Made by a program: the position numbers and the translations under genes. Shown here in pieces: positions 1-7,244 of a stretch of DNA of 15,265 nucleotides (position 1 is its first letter; each line of letters starts with the position of its first letter). The stretch comes from M30B19 sp041688615. GTDB lineage: Bacteria > Planctomycetota > Planctomycetia > Pirellulales > Pirellulaceae. The stretch is taken from positions 1-15,265 of the forward strand of contig JBDNHU010000055.1 of assembly GCA_041688615.1 (NCBI GenBank). The letters are read 5' to 3'. The notes beneath the pieces were generated by a model. It was not told the origin of the DNA and ran no database searches. It saw only the letters and a program-made list of their open reading frames with translations.

Positions 1-155
1 AATTCATTGCAAAACCTTAAACAAACGCCTGATCAAGTAGCCCACCACCAACCTAGACACCACCGACCTATCCGTCGCCCAAGTACCCACTGCCAAATTC
101 GTAACTGGACGCTGGATCCTTGCCCCCCTCTTATGCGATAATCAATTAGTGACGA

Positions 156-259
156 GACGTCCTATAGATGACGTTCTATAGATGACGTCCTATAGATGAC
201 GTCCTATAGATGACGTCCTATAGATGACGTCCTATAGATGACGTCCTATAGATGACGTC
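156..259. repeat. 14-bp tandem repeat array, about 7.4 copies
   Basis: The unit GACGTCCTATAGAT is repeated head to tail from 156 to 253, followed by a partial copy (GACGTC) to 259. Unit 2 (170-183) has one C-to-T change; the other full copies are identical. Each unit contains two 6-bp palindromes, GACGTC and CTATAG. Because 14 is not a multiple of 3 and the unit contains TAG and TGA, all forward frames meet stops, and the reverse frames are also interrupted, so the array is non-coding. The near identity suggests recent expansion by slippage or unequal recombination. No function can be assigned from the sequence. Confidence 0.97.
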
Positions 260-273
260 ATGTGATAGGGTTC

Positions 274-405
274 ATGGCAAAAACATTCTACTTACAGTGG
301 TCCGAATGTTACAAACAACACTCGTTCACGAACCTCAGCACTTTCACTGCGGTTACAACCTTCTTGAGGTTTGCCAACGATTGGGTCTATTTTTATCGGG
401 AATAA
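274..405 (+). CDS. Doubtful 43-codon small ORF between the repeat arrays
   Basis: An ATG at 274 opens 43 codons ending with TAA at 403-405. The predicted product starts MAKTFYLQWSECYKQ and ends NDWVYFYRE. It is rich in aromatic residues and has no clear membrane segment or domain. No Shine-Dalgarno sequence precedes the ATG. A 66-codon GTG-started frame lies antisense (292-492), so this may be chance. I do not recognise either peptide. It is listed because it starts 15 bases after a tandem array and could belong to a dispersed repetitive element. Confidence 0.15.
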   Translation: MAKTFYLQWSECYKQHSFTNLSTFTAVTTFLRFANDWVYFYRE

Positions 406-532
406 CTCAATACTTAAGTTGACTACGGTCTTAGCTTGCATTTTGTTCGCAGGTTTGCGCCTACATTGGTTAACTAGTAGAAGGAAACTCACCTTTCTGT
501 AACTGGATGAAGATTTTAGCTACAACGTTGCC

Positions 533-604
533 ATGTACCTCTTGGTTCACGGCGTAATGTACCTCTTGGTTCACGGCGTAATGTACCTCTTGGTTCACGG
601 CGTA
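533..604. repeat. Three identical 24-bp tandem repeats
   Basis: The unit begins ATGTACCTCTTGGTTCAC and ends GGCGTA. It occurs at 533-556, 557-580 and 581-604 without a single mismatch. Because 24 is a multiple of 3, it is open in one + frame (MYLLVHGV repeated) and one - frame (YAVNQEVH repeated), each as part of an ORF of under 60 codons. The - frame runs past the array into about 20 further codons. No start codon with a ribosome binding site supports translation, so I treat the array as non-coding. Exact identity of the three units points to recent duplication. Confidence 0.96.
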
Positions 605-650
605 GTAGCATAGGTTCGCCCCAGACACATGGAACCACCACTTTTTGCAA

Positions 651-677
651 CACGAATTTTGCGTTACGAAAATCGTG
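651..677. promoter_or_regulatory. Imperfect 27-bp dyad upstream of nanA (operator or hairpin candidate)
   Basis: The left arm CACGA-A-TTTT-G-CGT (651-664) mirrors ACG-AAAA-TCGTG (666-677) around position 665. Twelve positions are complementary, with one extra base (A656, G661) in each of two places on the left arm. The dyad lies about 64 bases before the lyase ATG, where a repressor could act on the nan promoter. It could instead form an RNA hairpin in the leader. The dyad is visible in the sequence; the regulatory role is inferred. A downstream TTGAAA (683-688) is a possible -35 element. Confidence 0.4.
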
Positions 678-740
678 GGCGTTTGAAATTGCTCAGCCCC
701 ACGTCTTGTACCTAAACGACATCCCGTCTCTAAGAATCGA

Positions 741-1661
741 ATGCACTTGATGAAACATGAAAAATTAAGTGGCTTGATTGCCGCAACCTATACGCCACTG
801 TCTGCCGATGGCAGCCTAAACTTGAAGCCCATTTCAAGCTATGTCCAACACTTGATTGAGTCAGGAATTCAGGGCTTGTACGTTTGTGGCAGTACTGGCG
901 AAGGCATGTCCTTGACCACCTCTGAACGAAAAGCGGTCACTCAAGCGTTTATCGATGCCAGCGCCGGTCGGGTCCCAGTCATCGTTCAGGTTGGACATAA
1001 TTGTGTCGCCGATGCCAAGGACTTGGCGGCTCATGCGGCCTCGGCGGGTGCAGACGTTTTGTCCGCAACTTGCCCCTCTTACTTCAAGGCAACCGACATT
1101 CAAACGCTGGCCAATTGCATGGCCGATTTAGCCGCGGCGGCTCCAGATTTGCCGTTTTACTATTATCATATCCCGGCTTTGACGGGTTCAGCAATCGACA
1201 TTATCCAGTTCCTGGAAACAGCGAAGAACGATATCCCAAATTTAGTCGGCCTGAAATATACGGATACGAAACTGCACGAATTTCAAGCTTGCCTAAACTT
1301 GCACGAAGGCGCCTTGGATATTGTTTTTGGTTGCGATGAAATGCTTTTGGGGGCCATCGCTACAGGAGCGACCGCTGCGATCGGCAGCACTTACAATGTG
1401 ATTAGCCCGACGTATCTTCAATTGATCAGTGCCTGGGACAATCATGATCTGGAAACCGCTAGATTCCTGCAGAAGCAAGCGAACGATTTCATTCGCCTGG
1501 TGTACCGGTTCCCATTTCATTCGGCAATGAAAGAAATCCTCAGCATGCAGGGATTTGCAATGGGAAGTTGCCGCTTACCGCAACAATCGTTGATCGCCAG
1601 CGATCGACATACGCTTAGGGCCTCACTACAGACACTACCCGCGATGCAAGGTCGGATTTAG
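741..1661 (+). CDS. nanA: N-acetylneuraminate lyase (sialic acid aldolase)
   Basis: Class I aldolase of the DapA/NanA TIM-barrel family, predicted to cleave cytoplasmic N-acetylneuraminate to N-acetylmannosamine and pyruvate. At 306 residues it is full length. The carboxylate-binding motif reads GSTGEG (residues 50-55). The catalytic Tyr lies in YYYHIPALTG (Y142) and the Schiff-base Lys in GLKYTDT (K172). GSTGE and GLKYTDT fit NAL rather than DapA (dihydrodipicolinate synthase). From memory, the FYYYHIPALTG stretch and the RLP motif near the C-terminus resemble vertebrate NPL more than E. coli NanA. The ATG at 741 has no strong Shine-Dalgarno; an in-frame ATG at 750 is the alternative. The Kelch-symporter gene follows after 83 bases on the same strand, which supports a sialic-acid role and an operon. 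A related aldolase for another keto-acid sugar cannot be excluded. Confidence 0.9.
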   Translation: MHLMKHEKLSGLIAATYTPLSADGSLNLKPISSYVQHLIESGIQGLYVCGSTGEGMSLTTSERKAVTQAFIDASAGRVPVIVQVGHNCVADAKDLAAHAASAGADVLSATCPSYFKATDIQTLANCMADLAAAAPDLPFYYYHIPALTGSAIDIIQFLETAKNDIPNLVGLKYTDTKLHEFQACLNLHEGALDIVFGCDEMLLGAIATGATAAIGSTYNVISPTYLQLISAWDNHDLETARFLQKQANDFIRLVYRFPFHSAMKEILSMQGFAMGSCRLPQQSLIASDRHTLRASLQTLPAMQGRI

Positions 1662-1733
1662 AATCAAGGCTGGTTTGCGAGCCCTAGATTTGGATCTGGG
1701 CCCCATCCATGCTTTGATCACTTGAATCCCTTT

Positions 1734-1739
1734 GGGAGA
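1734..1739 (+). promoter_or_regulatory. Shine-Dalgarno sequence for the TTG start at 1745
   Basis: GGGAGA lies 5 bases before the TTG at 1745. It supports that rare start over any downstream ATG: the first in-frame ATG is inside the signal-peptide hydrophobic core and would leave almost no n-region. Confidence 0.6.
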
Positions 1740-1744
1740 AACCG

Positions 1745-4357
1745 TTGTACTTTTCTTCGAAACACTCGCCGCCCAAAAGCTATGCGTTGTCGACCATTCG
1801 CATCGTCATGATTCTGCTCGCCTGCTTCAGCAACCTAGCAGCAACGCCGGCGACTAGCGCTGACGAACCTTTGACTTGGCAACAACTTCCTGACTTACCC
1901 AATCGACTGGGCGTTGCCGGGCCATTCGCTGGCATTCACAACGATGCGATTTTGGTGGCAGGCGGGGCAAACTTCCCCACGCCCATTTGGGAAAATGCAA
2001 AACAATGGACGGATGAAATTCACGTGTTGGTCAAGAATGGCCAAGATTTCAAGTGGATAAATGGCGGCAAACTGTCCAAGCCAATCGCTTACGGGGCGTC
2101 GGTATCTACCGCCGATGGCGTACTTTGCATTGGCGGGTGCGATGCCGAAAACGTTTTCACCGACGTGTTCTTATTATGCTTCGACGGCGAACAAATCCAG
2201 CATATTGACTTCCCCGCGTTACCCGTTCCCGTCGCTTTTGGCCAAGCCGCCATTGTCAACTCGGAAGTCTTTGTCGCATGTGGCCAAAAGGGATTGGCTC
2301 TCGAGTCGGCAACCCATTCACTGTGGTCACTTGATCTCAAACAGCGTTCCAACACACCGAACTTTAAATGGAAAGAACGAAAATCATTACCGGGCACTGC
2401 ACGATCGTTCAACCTGGTGGCCACCCAGCATAATGGCTTTCACGACTGCATCTACGTCTGCGGTGGGCGTTACCAAGACGGTCTGGAAACGTGCTTCTTG
2501 GATGACCTTTGGGAATTTAATCCCAGCACCGACCAATGGCGACAACGATCCAATGCACCCCGTGAAATGATGGCGGGCACAGCCATTGGATTTGGTCAAA
2601 GCCACATTTTGTTTCCAGGTTCAGCCAGCAAGGAAAACTTCCATCTGGCCAATCAGTTGAAGGACGATCACCCAGGTTTTCCCAAATCAGCGTTTTTTTA
2701 CCACACCATCACTGACACATGGACGACTGCCGGGCAAACGCCTGAAACCCCGGTAACCACCACCGCCTTAATGTGGGATGGCGATGTGATTATTCCTAGT
2801 GGCGAGTTACGACCGCGTGTGCGTTCGCCAAAGATTTGGCGGATCCACGTGAAGCCTCACACTTCCGACTTTGGCTTCGTCAACTACATGGTGCTGACAA
2901 CTTACCTGTTGGCGATGCTGGGTATTGGGCTCTATTTCGCTAGAAAAAATAACAGCACTGACCAGTTCTTTCGTGGCGGACAAACTATTCCGTGGTGGGC
3001 AGCTGGCTGCAGCATTTATGCCACCATGCTTAGTTCGCTAACCTACACGGGCATCCCCGCCAAAGCGTATGCACAAGACTGGGTTTACAGTATTGGTAGT
3101 TTCATGATCCCAGTGGTGGCGGTCGTTGCGGTCTATGTTGCCCTGCCATTTTTTCGTCGAATCGATGCCACTAGCGCTTACCAATACCTTGAAAAGCGAT
3201 TCAATCCGGGCACGCGATTATTCGGCAGCCTCAGCTTTTCGCTGTTTCACATCTTCCGCATGGCTGTGGTCATGTCATTAACGGGCCTGGCACTTTCGAT
3301 TGCGACTCCGCTTTCGCCAACACAGTCAGTTTTACTGATGGGCGGCCTAAGCATCGCCTACTGTTCACTGGGTGGAATCGAGGCCGTCATCTGGACCGAT
3401 ACGATTCAAACCTTCATCTTGCTAGGCGGCGCCATGATCGCGTTGCTGATCTTGATTGTTGGAATCGACGGCGGGCTTCGTGGCTTGCTTGATTCCGCCA
3501 ACCAGAGTCAAAAATTTCATGTCGCCAATTGGAACTGGGATCCAACCAACAGCCAAATTGCGATTTGGGTCATTGTCATCGGCGGCCTTGGGCAAAATTT
3601 ATCTTCTTACACCGCTGATCAAGCAGTGGTGCAGCGTTACATGACGACCGCGAACCAGAAAATGGCCGCGAAATCCATTTGGGCTAATGCGTTGCTCGTC
3701 ATTCCGACGACCCTGATTTTCTTTGGACTAGGGACCGCTCTCTTTGCGTTTTACCAATCACATCCCCAGCGATTAGATCCCACGATTCACACCGATCAAA
3801 TTTTCCCAATGTTCATCGCTCGAGAAATGCCCATCGGATTGGCAGGGCTTCTAGTCGCCGGAATTTTCGCCGCAGCTCAGTCTACGGTTTCCACCAGCAT
3901 TAATTCGACCGCCACCACGATCGTAACCGATATTCTAAAACCCAAAAATCTTTTTCGATCGGACTTAGCCTACCTACGGGCAGCCCAGGTCTGCACCGTC
4001 GTGTTGGGAATTCTGGGCACGGCACTGGCACTTGTGTTTATCGACCCCAGCATCAAATCGCTGTTCGACCAGTCAATCAAGGTCATCGGGCTTTTCATGG
4101 GCGTCTTGGGCGGGCTGTTTGCCCTGGGATTCCTGACTAAGAAAGCAAACGGGCCAGGCGCCCTAATAGGTGCCTTTAGTGGAACCATCGTAATGTTCTG
4201 GCTGTGGAAGTTTACCAATATCAACGGCTACTTGTACACAACTTGCGGCATTTTCACATGCTTCACAATCGGGTACTTTGCTAGTCGCTTGGCAAGCCGC
4301 ATGGGCAATCCAAAGCGGGTTGACCTGACAGGACTGACCCTATACCAAGACCCTTGA
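1745..4357 (+). CDS. Kelch mutarotase - sodium:solute symporter fusion, predicted sialic acid transporter
   Basis: An 870-residue two-domain protein. Residues 1-40 form a signal peptide (hydrophobic IVMILLACFSNLAA, likely cleavage after ATSA). Residues ~45-365 carry about six Kelch-type blades, with GVAGPFAGIHNDAILVAGG and GGANFP as in the cyclically permuted relatives of the sialic acid mutarotase NanM/YjhT. From about residue 378 to the end it is an SSS-family Na+ symporter with roughly 13 membrane helices. TM1 carries the broken-helix region ATMLSSLTYTGIPA (426-439), and a later helix carries STSINSTATT (~713-722), matching the Na2-site region. R505 in IFRMA may align with the substrate-carboxylate Arg of Proteus SiaT (from memory). 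The Kelch domain should face the periplasm, so it could present the preferred anomer to the transporter. The start is TTG with a good Shine-Dalgarno. The lyase gene upstream supports sialic acid as substrate. Family is certain; exact substrate is inferred. Confidence 0.88.
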   Translation: MYFSSKHSPPKSYALSTIRIVMILLACFSNLAATPATSADEPLTWQQLPDLPNRLGVAGPFAGIHNDAILVAGGANFPTPIWENAKQWTDEIHVLVKNGQDFKWINGGKLSKPIAYGASVSTADGVLCIGGCDAENVFTDVFLLCFDGEQIQHIDFPALPVPVAFGQAAIVNSEVFVACGQKGLALESATHSLWSLDLKQRSNTPNFKWKERKSLPGTARSFNLVATQHNGFHDCIYVCGGRYQDGLETCFLDDLWEFNPSTDQWRQRSNAPREMMAGTAIGFGQSHILFPGSASKENFHLANQLKDDHPGFPKSAFFYHTITDTWTTAGQTPETPVTTTALMWDGDVIIPSGELRPRVRSPKIWRIHVKPHTSDFGFVNYMVLTTYLLAMLGIGLYFARKNNSTDQFFRGGQTIPWWAAGCSIYATMLSSLTYTGIPAKAYAQDWVYSIGSFMIPVVAVVAVYVALPFFRRIDATSAYQYLEKRFNPGTRLFGSLSFSLFHIFRMAVVMSLTGLALSIATPLSPTQSVLLMGGLSIAYCSLGGIEAVIWTDTIQTFILLGGAMIALLILIVGIDGGLRGLLDSANQSQKFHVANWNWDPTNSQIAIWVIVIGGLGQNLSSYTADQAVVQRYMTTANQKMAAKSIWANALLVIPTTLIFFGLGTALFAFYQSHPQRLDPTIHTDQIFPMFIAREMPIGLAGLLVAGIFAAAQSTVSTSINSTATTIVTDILKPKNLFRSDLAYLRAAQVCTVVLGILGTALALVFIDPSIKSLFDQSIKVIGLFMGVLGGLFALGFLTKKANGPGALIGAFSGTIVMFWLWKFTNINGYLYTTCGIFTCFTIGYFASRLASRMGNPKRVDLTGLTLYQDP

Positions 4358-4365
4358 CCCCGGCC

Positions 4366-4397
4366 ATCTTTCGGCAGATGCCGCTTGACAGAAAGAT
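4366..4397. terminator. Possible hairpin between convergent genes
   Basis: ATCTTTC (4366-4372) and GAAAGAT (4391-4397) are perfect 7-bp inverted arms. A competing shorter hairpin, CGGCA/TGCCG, lies at 4372-4383. The site is in the 125-bp gap between the ends of the symporter gene (+) and the triphosphohydrolase gene (-), where a bidirectional terminator would be expected. Neither side has a clear U-run, so the call is weak. Confidence 0.25.
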
Positions 4398-4482
4398 AAA
4401 ACGGGCTTTGTCTGCAGAGAGCCGCAGGACTGCACAAACTTGTTTACAAGAATCCCTGGATTGATTGCCTGCACTAGCGCCA

Positions 4483-5625
4483 TTAGTAGGCCTGGGATAC
4501 TAGGCGGTAGGTGTCTTCGAAGAATCGATCGGTCATCCCTGCAATGTAGTGCGCGGCCATCTGATGAACACCGATTCGCTGAGCCCGAACTTGATATTTT
4601 CTCGGGAAGCGGCCGGGGTCATCGACGTACAATCGCCACATGGTTTGAATTTTTTCATGTGCCTGCTGCCGAATGGCGATCAGTTTTGGGTGCCGGTAGA
4701 CTCGCTGAAATAGAAAGTCCTCTAACTCTTGCTTCTGTTCGGCTAATTCCAACGAAGGGCCAATCACAAACGGACTGTTCATCGCTTCTTCCGCCGAAGC
4801 AAAATCGCAGGCCGACAAATGCTGCGTACAATACTGAATCATATCGGTCGCCTGCAGTTCCATCAGTTCGTGAACCACGGCTTTGTTTAGAAATTGAGGA
4901 TTCAAGTTCGTAAACTTACCTTTAACCTGCTCAATGCAACGACGTATCAAACCAACGGAACTTAATTCTTCCAATGTCAACAAACGCAACTTAATGGCAT
5001 CGTCGGTATCATGTGCGTCGTAGGTCGTACTATCGGCAGCATCAACTAGCTGCACCTCCAACAAAGGCTGCCGATCTGGATGGTTCTTGTCAATTCGATC
5101 AACCTGCCCTGCCAAGACCTCATACGTCAAATTCAATCCCGGGTAATCATAGAAACGAAACTCCATCTCCTCGACGATCGTCAAAGCGAATTGATTGTGG
5201 GAAAACCCACCGTGATCCACCATCACTTCAGCCAACGCATCCTCGCCGCAGTGACCATAAGGTGGATGCCCAATATCATGCATCAAGGCCAACGCTTCAA
5301 CCAAATCCTCATTCAATCGCAAAACACGACCAATCGTCCTGGCGATCGTGGCGACCTCTTGCGTGTGAGTCAAGCGAGTTCGATGGTAATCGCCCATCTC
5401 TCCGGTAAACACTTGCATTTTCCCACTCAAGCGTCGATAGGCCGACGAGTGCAAAATTCGATCGCGATCCCTCTGAAACGGGCCTCGGTAAGCATGAACA
5501 GATTCCGCATGTTTCCGGCCTGTGGAATTTTTGCTGAACATCGCGTAAGCCGCCAAGATTCCTTGTTCGCGTTGATCGATCGGATGCATTTGATACCTAG
5601 GAGACGGCGTGGAAGATGCGGTCAT
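4483..5625 (-). CDS. dgt: HD-domain dNTP triphosphohydrolase (dGTPase-like)
   Basis: Cytoplasmic metal-dependent phosphohydrolase predicted to convert dNTPs to the nucleoside and triphosphate, affecting dNTP pool balance. The 380-residue length matches the short Dgt-like subfamily (E. coli Dgt is about 505). The HD signature is complete: H87 in RLTHTQE, H116-D117 in MHDIGHPPYGH, and D198 in VDAADSTTYDAHDTDD. The family features GPFQRDRDRILHSSAYRRL (48-66) and KMQVFT just after it are present, and SHNQ (142-145) is the usual fourth conserved patch. The ATG at 5625 follows AGAAG at about 9 bases. An in-frame ATG at residue 13 is possible, because the first ~18 residues look unconserved. It converges with the symporter gene and has its own ~470-bp upstream region, so it is probably monocistronic. 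Exact nucleotide preference cannot be read from the sequence. Confidence 0.92.
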   Translation of the reverse strand: MTASSTPSPRYQMHPIDQREQGILAAYAMFSKNSTGRKHAESVHAYRGPFQRDRDRILHSSAYRRLSGKMQVFTGEMGDYHRTRLTHTQEVATIARTIGRVLRLNEDLVEALALMHDIGHPPYGHCGEDALAEVMVDHGGFSHNQFALTIVEEMEFRFYDYPGLNLTYEVLAGQVDRIDKNHPDRQPLLEVQLVDAADSTTYDAHDTDDAIKLRLLTLEELSSVGLIRRCIEQVKGKFTNLNPQFLNKAVVHELMELQATDMIQYCTQHLSACDFASAEEAMNSPFVIGPSLELAEQKQELEDFLFQRVYRHPKLIAIRQQAHEKIQTMWRLYVDDPGRFPRKYQVRAQRIGVHQMAAHYIAGMTDRFFEDTYRLVSQAY

Positions 5626-6095
5626 TCAATTCTACTTCTGAAGAGTTAAGCAATCAAAATCGGCTCGCTCGGCTAGAGTTAACCCAGAACGACCGACCAA
5701 GCAAACCGTCAGTCTGATGGCAACCCACTTAGATTCATGCCAAAGATCAGGCAACCGTCGCCGGCACGGATCATCCAACCTTGCTGCGGATCCAAACTAA
5801 CCGTCTACGAACTATTTTTCAATCGACCCAAACTCGCTGACAAGCGAATGTGAACCGCGCACCCCTTTTTCGAGACTATTGATCGGTACGCAAAGCAAGG
5901 AAAAATCAAAGCCTCTGGGTACCGGAACCTCCACGATTTCTCCAGTCTAGAGAACGCTCTTGGGGGCCCGCGTGCAGCGGTCACCTTGCGTTAGGACGAA
6001 CTTGAACGCGGCAAAAATCGAAAGACCAGGCTAAATAAACGATTGACGGCACAACCGCACACGGTTGGAAAGACGATTGACACTGGTGAAAGCGG
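5626..6095. other. 470-bp stretch without a recognisable gene
   Basis: This lies 5' of the triphosphohydrolase gene and 3' of the glycosyltransferase-like gene, both on the - strand. I see no ORF of useful length, no tRNA-like fold and no tandem repeat. It presumably holds the promoter of the triphosphohydrolase gene, but I could not pick convincing -35 and -10 boxes. CGATTGAC occurs twice, at about 6040 and 6073, flanking a small hairpin. Confidence 0.5.
6052..6067 (-). terminator. Small hairpin downstream of the glycosyltransferase-like gene
   Basis: CAACCG-CACA-CGGTTG forms a perfect 6-bp stem with a 4-nt loop, about 28 bases past the stop codon at 6096 in the direction of transcription. 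The sequence after it on the - strand (CGTTTATTTAG) is only moderately U-rich, so this is a weak terminator candidate. Confidence 0.3.
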
Positions 6096-7145
6096 CTAGG
6101 CAGCATAGCCTGATTTGCGACCAGTGCTGGAACGCCGAGTCGAAGGTTTTCGTGAATCTTGCTGGCCGATCACCTGGAACCGTGTGATGGAATCTTCGTG
6201 ACCTTCGACATCTTGGTCAAAAGCATCCAAATCTTCGACCAAAATAGGCGAACGACGTTTCGCCTTCTGGGACAACAAAGACAAAGAACCCAACCGACCA
6301 AAACCAACCCCAATCTGCGACGGTGAAACGATGCCGCTGGCGATTTCGGCCGCAGCATAGCCAATACTGCGAATCACTTTGCTAATCACCGAACCCGATT
6401 CGTAATTCGCCATTACTAGTGAAGCTGACTTACCACAACGTCGAAATGGCGATTCAATCGCTTGCTGTGCCTCGGGGTTGGCGGAAACCCATGAATTGCT
6501 GATCTCGTGCGACCACCCCTCTTGTTTCAGGAACAGTCCCAATGACAATTCGGCGTAACCATTTGAAAGGCGACGACTGATCGGCAATTCGGACCACTGC
6601 TGCAACAATTGTCGGCGGCAGAACCCAGCCCAACTGGTTGGACCAACAGCCTGCCCCAATTGGGCGATGTCATCAATGTCCCACTGTTCGCCAACCACTT
6701 CTTCCAAATAGACTGGGTGAAAACTGCGACTGTGGGTGATACAACTGGCCAAGCAGCCCAGTTCCGCCTGAACATCCTGCAAATCTTCACCTGCAAAGAC
6801 TCGCGGACTCAGCAAACCGAATTCCGCGGGCATTGCTAAACTTTCGTGCATCCCTTCGAACCAGCCTTCAGTGGCTTCGATACCAGGGGCCAGCCAAGAG
6901 ACCCAGGGCGATTTGGCCAGTTCATTTGAAGCCTGGGCGACGATCGACAGCACCGAAGTACCGCTGCGTTGCGGGATCACCACGGACTGGACTTCATCCA
7001 AAATTCCATGAACGTCTTCATAGGCGCCCGAATGAGCAACAATGATTTGCAGCCCCTGCTCTTTGTAGCGCAAAACGCTTGCAAGGGTCGACTCAAAGGC
7101 GTCCACTTGATCCATCAAGGGAACGACAATTGTAAACTGCGGCAT
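6096..7145 (-). CDS. Divergent family-2 glycosyltransferase-like protein
   Basis: A 349-residue protein. Its N-terminus (FTIVVPLMDQVDAFESTLAS, then LQIIVAHSG at 32-40) has the beta-alpha-beta pattern of GT-A fold family 2 glycosyltransferases. WLAPGIEATEGWFEGM (84-99) occupies the place of the usual DxD segment, but the Asp residues are missing. GYAELSLGLFLKQEGW (196-211) resembles the late ED-motif helix, with E199 in the acid position. The last ~80 residues are Ser/Arg/Lys-rich and look disordered. There is no signal peptide or membrane helix, so it is probably cytoplasmic. A good Shine-Dalgarno (GAGAAGG, 7 bases before the ATG) fixes the start. It diverges from the LarA-like gene. It could be an inactive or metal-independent transferase, or a protein that merely keeps the fold. 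The family call is moderate and the substrate is unknown. Confidence 0.65.
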   Translation of the reverse strand: MPQFTIVVPLMDQVDAFESTLASVLRYKEQGLQIIVAHSGAYEDVHGILDEVQSVVIPQRSGTSVLSIVAQASNELAKSPWVSWLAPGIEATEGWFEGMHESLAMPAEFGLLSPRVFAGEDLQDVQAELGCLASCITHSRSFHPVYLEEVVGEQWDIDDIAQLGQAVGPTSWAGFCRRQLLQQWSELPISRRLSNGYAELSLGLFLKQEGWSHEISNSWVSANPEAQQAIESPFRRCGKSASLVMANYESGSVISKVIRSIGYAAAEIASGIVSPSQIGVGFGRLGSLSLLSQKAKRRSPILVEDLDAFDQDVEGHEDSITRFQVIGQQDSRKPSTRRSSTGRKSGYAA

Positions 7146-7152
7146 ATTTTGA

Positions 7153-7159
7153 CCTTCTC
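7153..7159 (-). promoter_or_regulatory. Ribosome binding site of the glycosyltransferase-like gene
   Basis: On the - strand GAGAAGG lies 7 bases before the ATG at 7145. This is one of the better Shine-Dalgarno matches in the window and fixes this start. Confidence 0.6.
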
Positions 7160-7205
7160 AACCGTCATGCAATCCTTTGCTTGACGTACGACGGTTACGA
7201 TTACG

Positions 7206-7235
7206 ATTTTATTTGAGCTGAAGTTCGTCGGACAA
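7206..7235 (-). promoter_or_regulatory. Candidate sigma-70-type promoter for the glycosyltransferase-like gene
   Basis: On the - strand TTGTCC (7230-7235) and TAAAAT (7206-7211) are separated by 18 bases, matching the consensus at 4 of 6 and 5 of 6 positions. The -10 box lies about 60 bases before the ATG at 7145. This is a reading by eye, and planctomycete promoters are poorly described. Confidence 0.3.
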
Positions 7236-7244
7236 AATTCGCAC

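Larger units (their letters stand above)
1..740. other. Gene-poor, repeat-rich region upstream of the nan operon
   Basis: No convincing gene is visible in these 740 bases. All six frames are broken often, and the short open stretches resemble no family I know. The region carries a 14-bp tandem array, an array of three 24-bp units and an imperfect dyad, each listed separately. Two short ORF-like stretches lie between the arrays: 43 codons on + (274-405, ATG start) and 66 codons on - (292-492, GTG start). They overlap each other antisense, so at most one could be coding. The last ~130 bases should hold the nan promoter. A TTGAAA at 683-688 could serve as a -35 box, but I see no good -10 box at the right distance. 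Confidence 0.6.

Noticed and set aside
1..141. Open frame from the window edge to TAA at 139-141, and a second short frame ending TAG at 38-40, as possible C-terminal ends of an upstream gene.
   Set aside because: The translations are low-complexity (His/Arg/Pro-rich) or only 12 residues long, with no recognisable family, and other frames here look equally open.
292..492. 66-codon - strand ORF with GTG start.
   Set aside because: No ribosome binding site or recognisable domain, antisense to another short ORF, and surrounded by repeats. Kept only as part of the possible repetitive element.
156..604. CRISPR array.
   Set aside because: The repeats are directly adjacent without spacers, only 14 and 24 bp long, and no cas gene is present.
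4440..4913. 157-codon + strand ORF opposite the triphosphohydrolase gene.
   Set aside because: It is the antisense shadow of a gene with complete HD motifs and has no domain of its own.
5080..5649. 189-codon + strand ORF opposite the triphosphohydrolase gene.
   Set aside because: Antisense shadow; composition and lack of motifs do not support coding.
5626..6095. tRNA or structured RNA in the 470-bp gap.
   Set aside because: I looked for acceptor/T-arm-like GTTC context and paired stems and found only a small 6-bp hairpin at 6052-6067.
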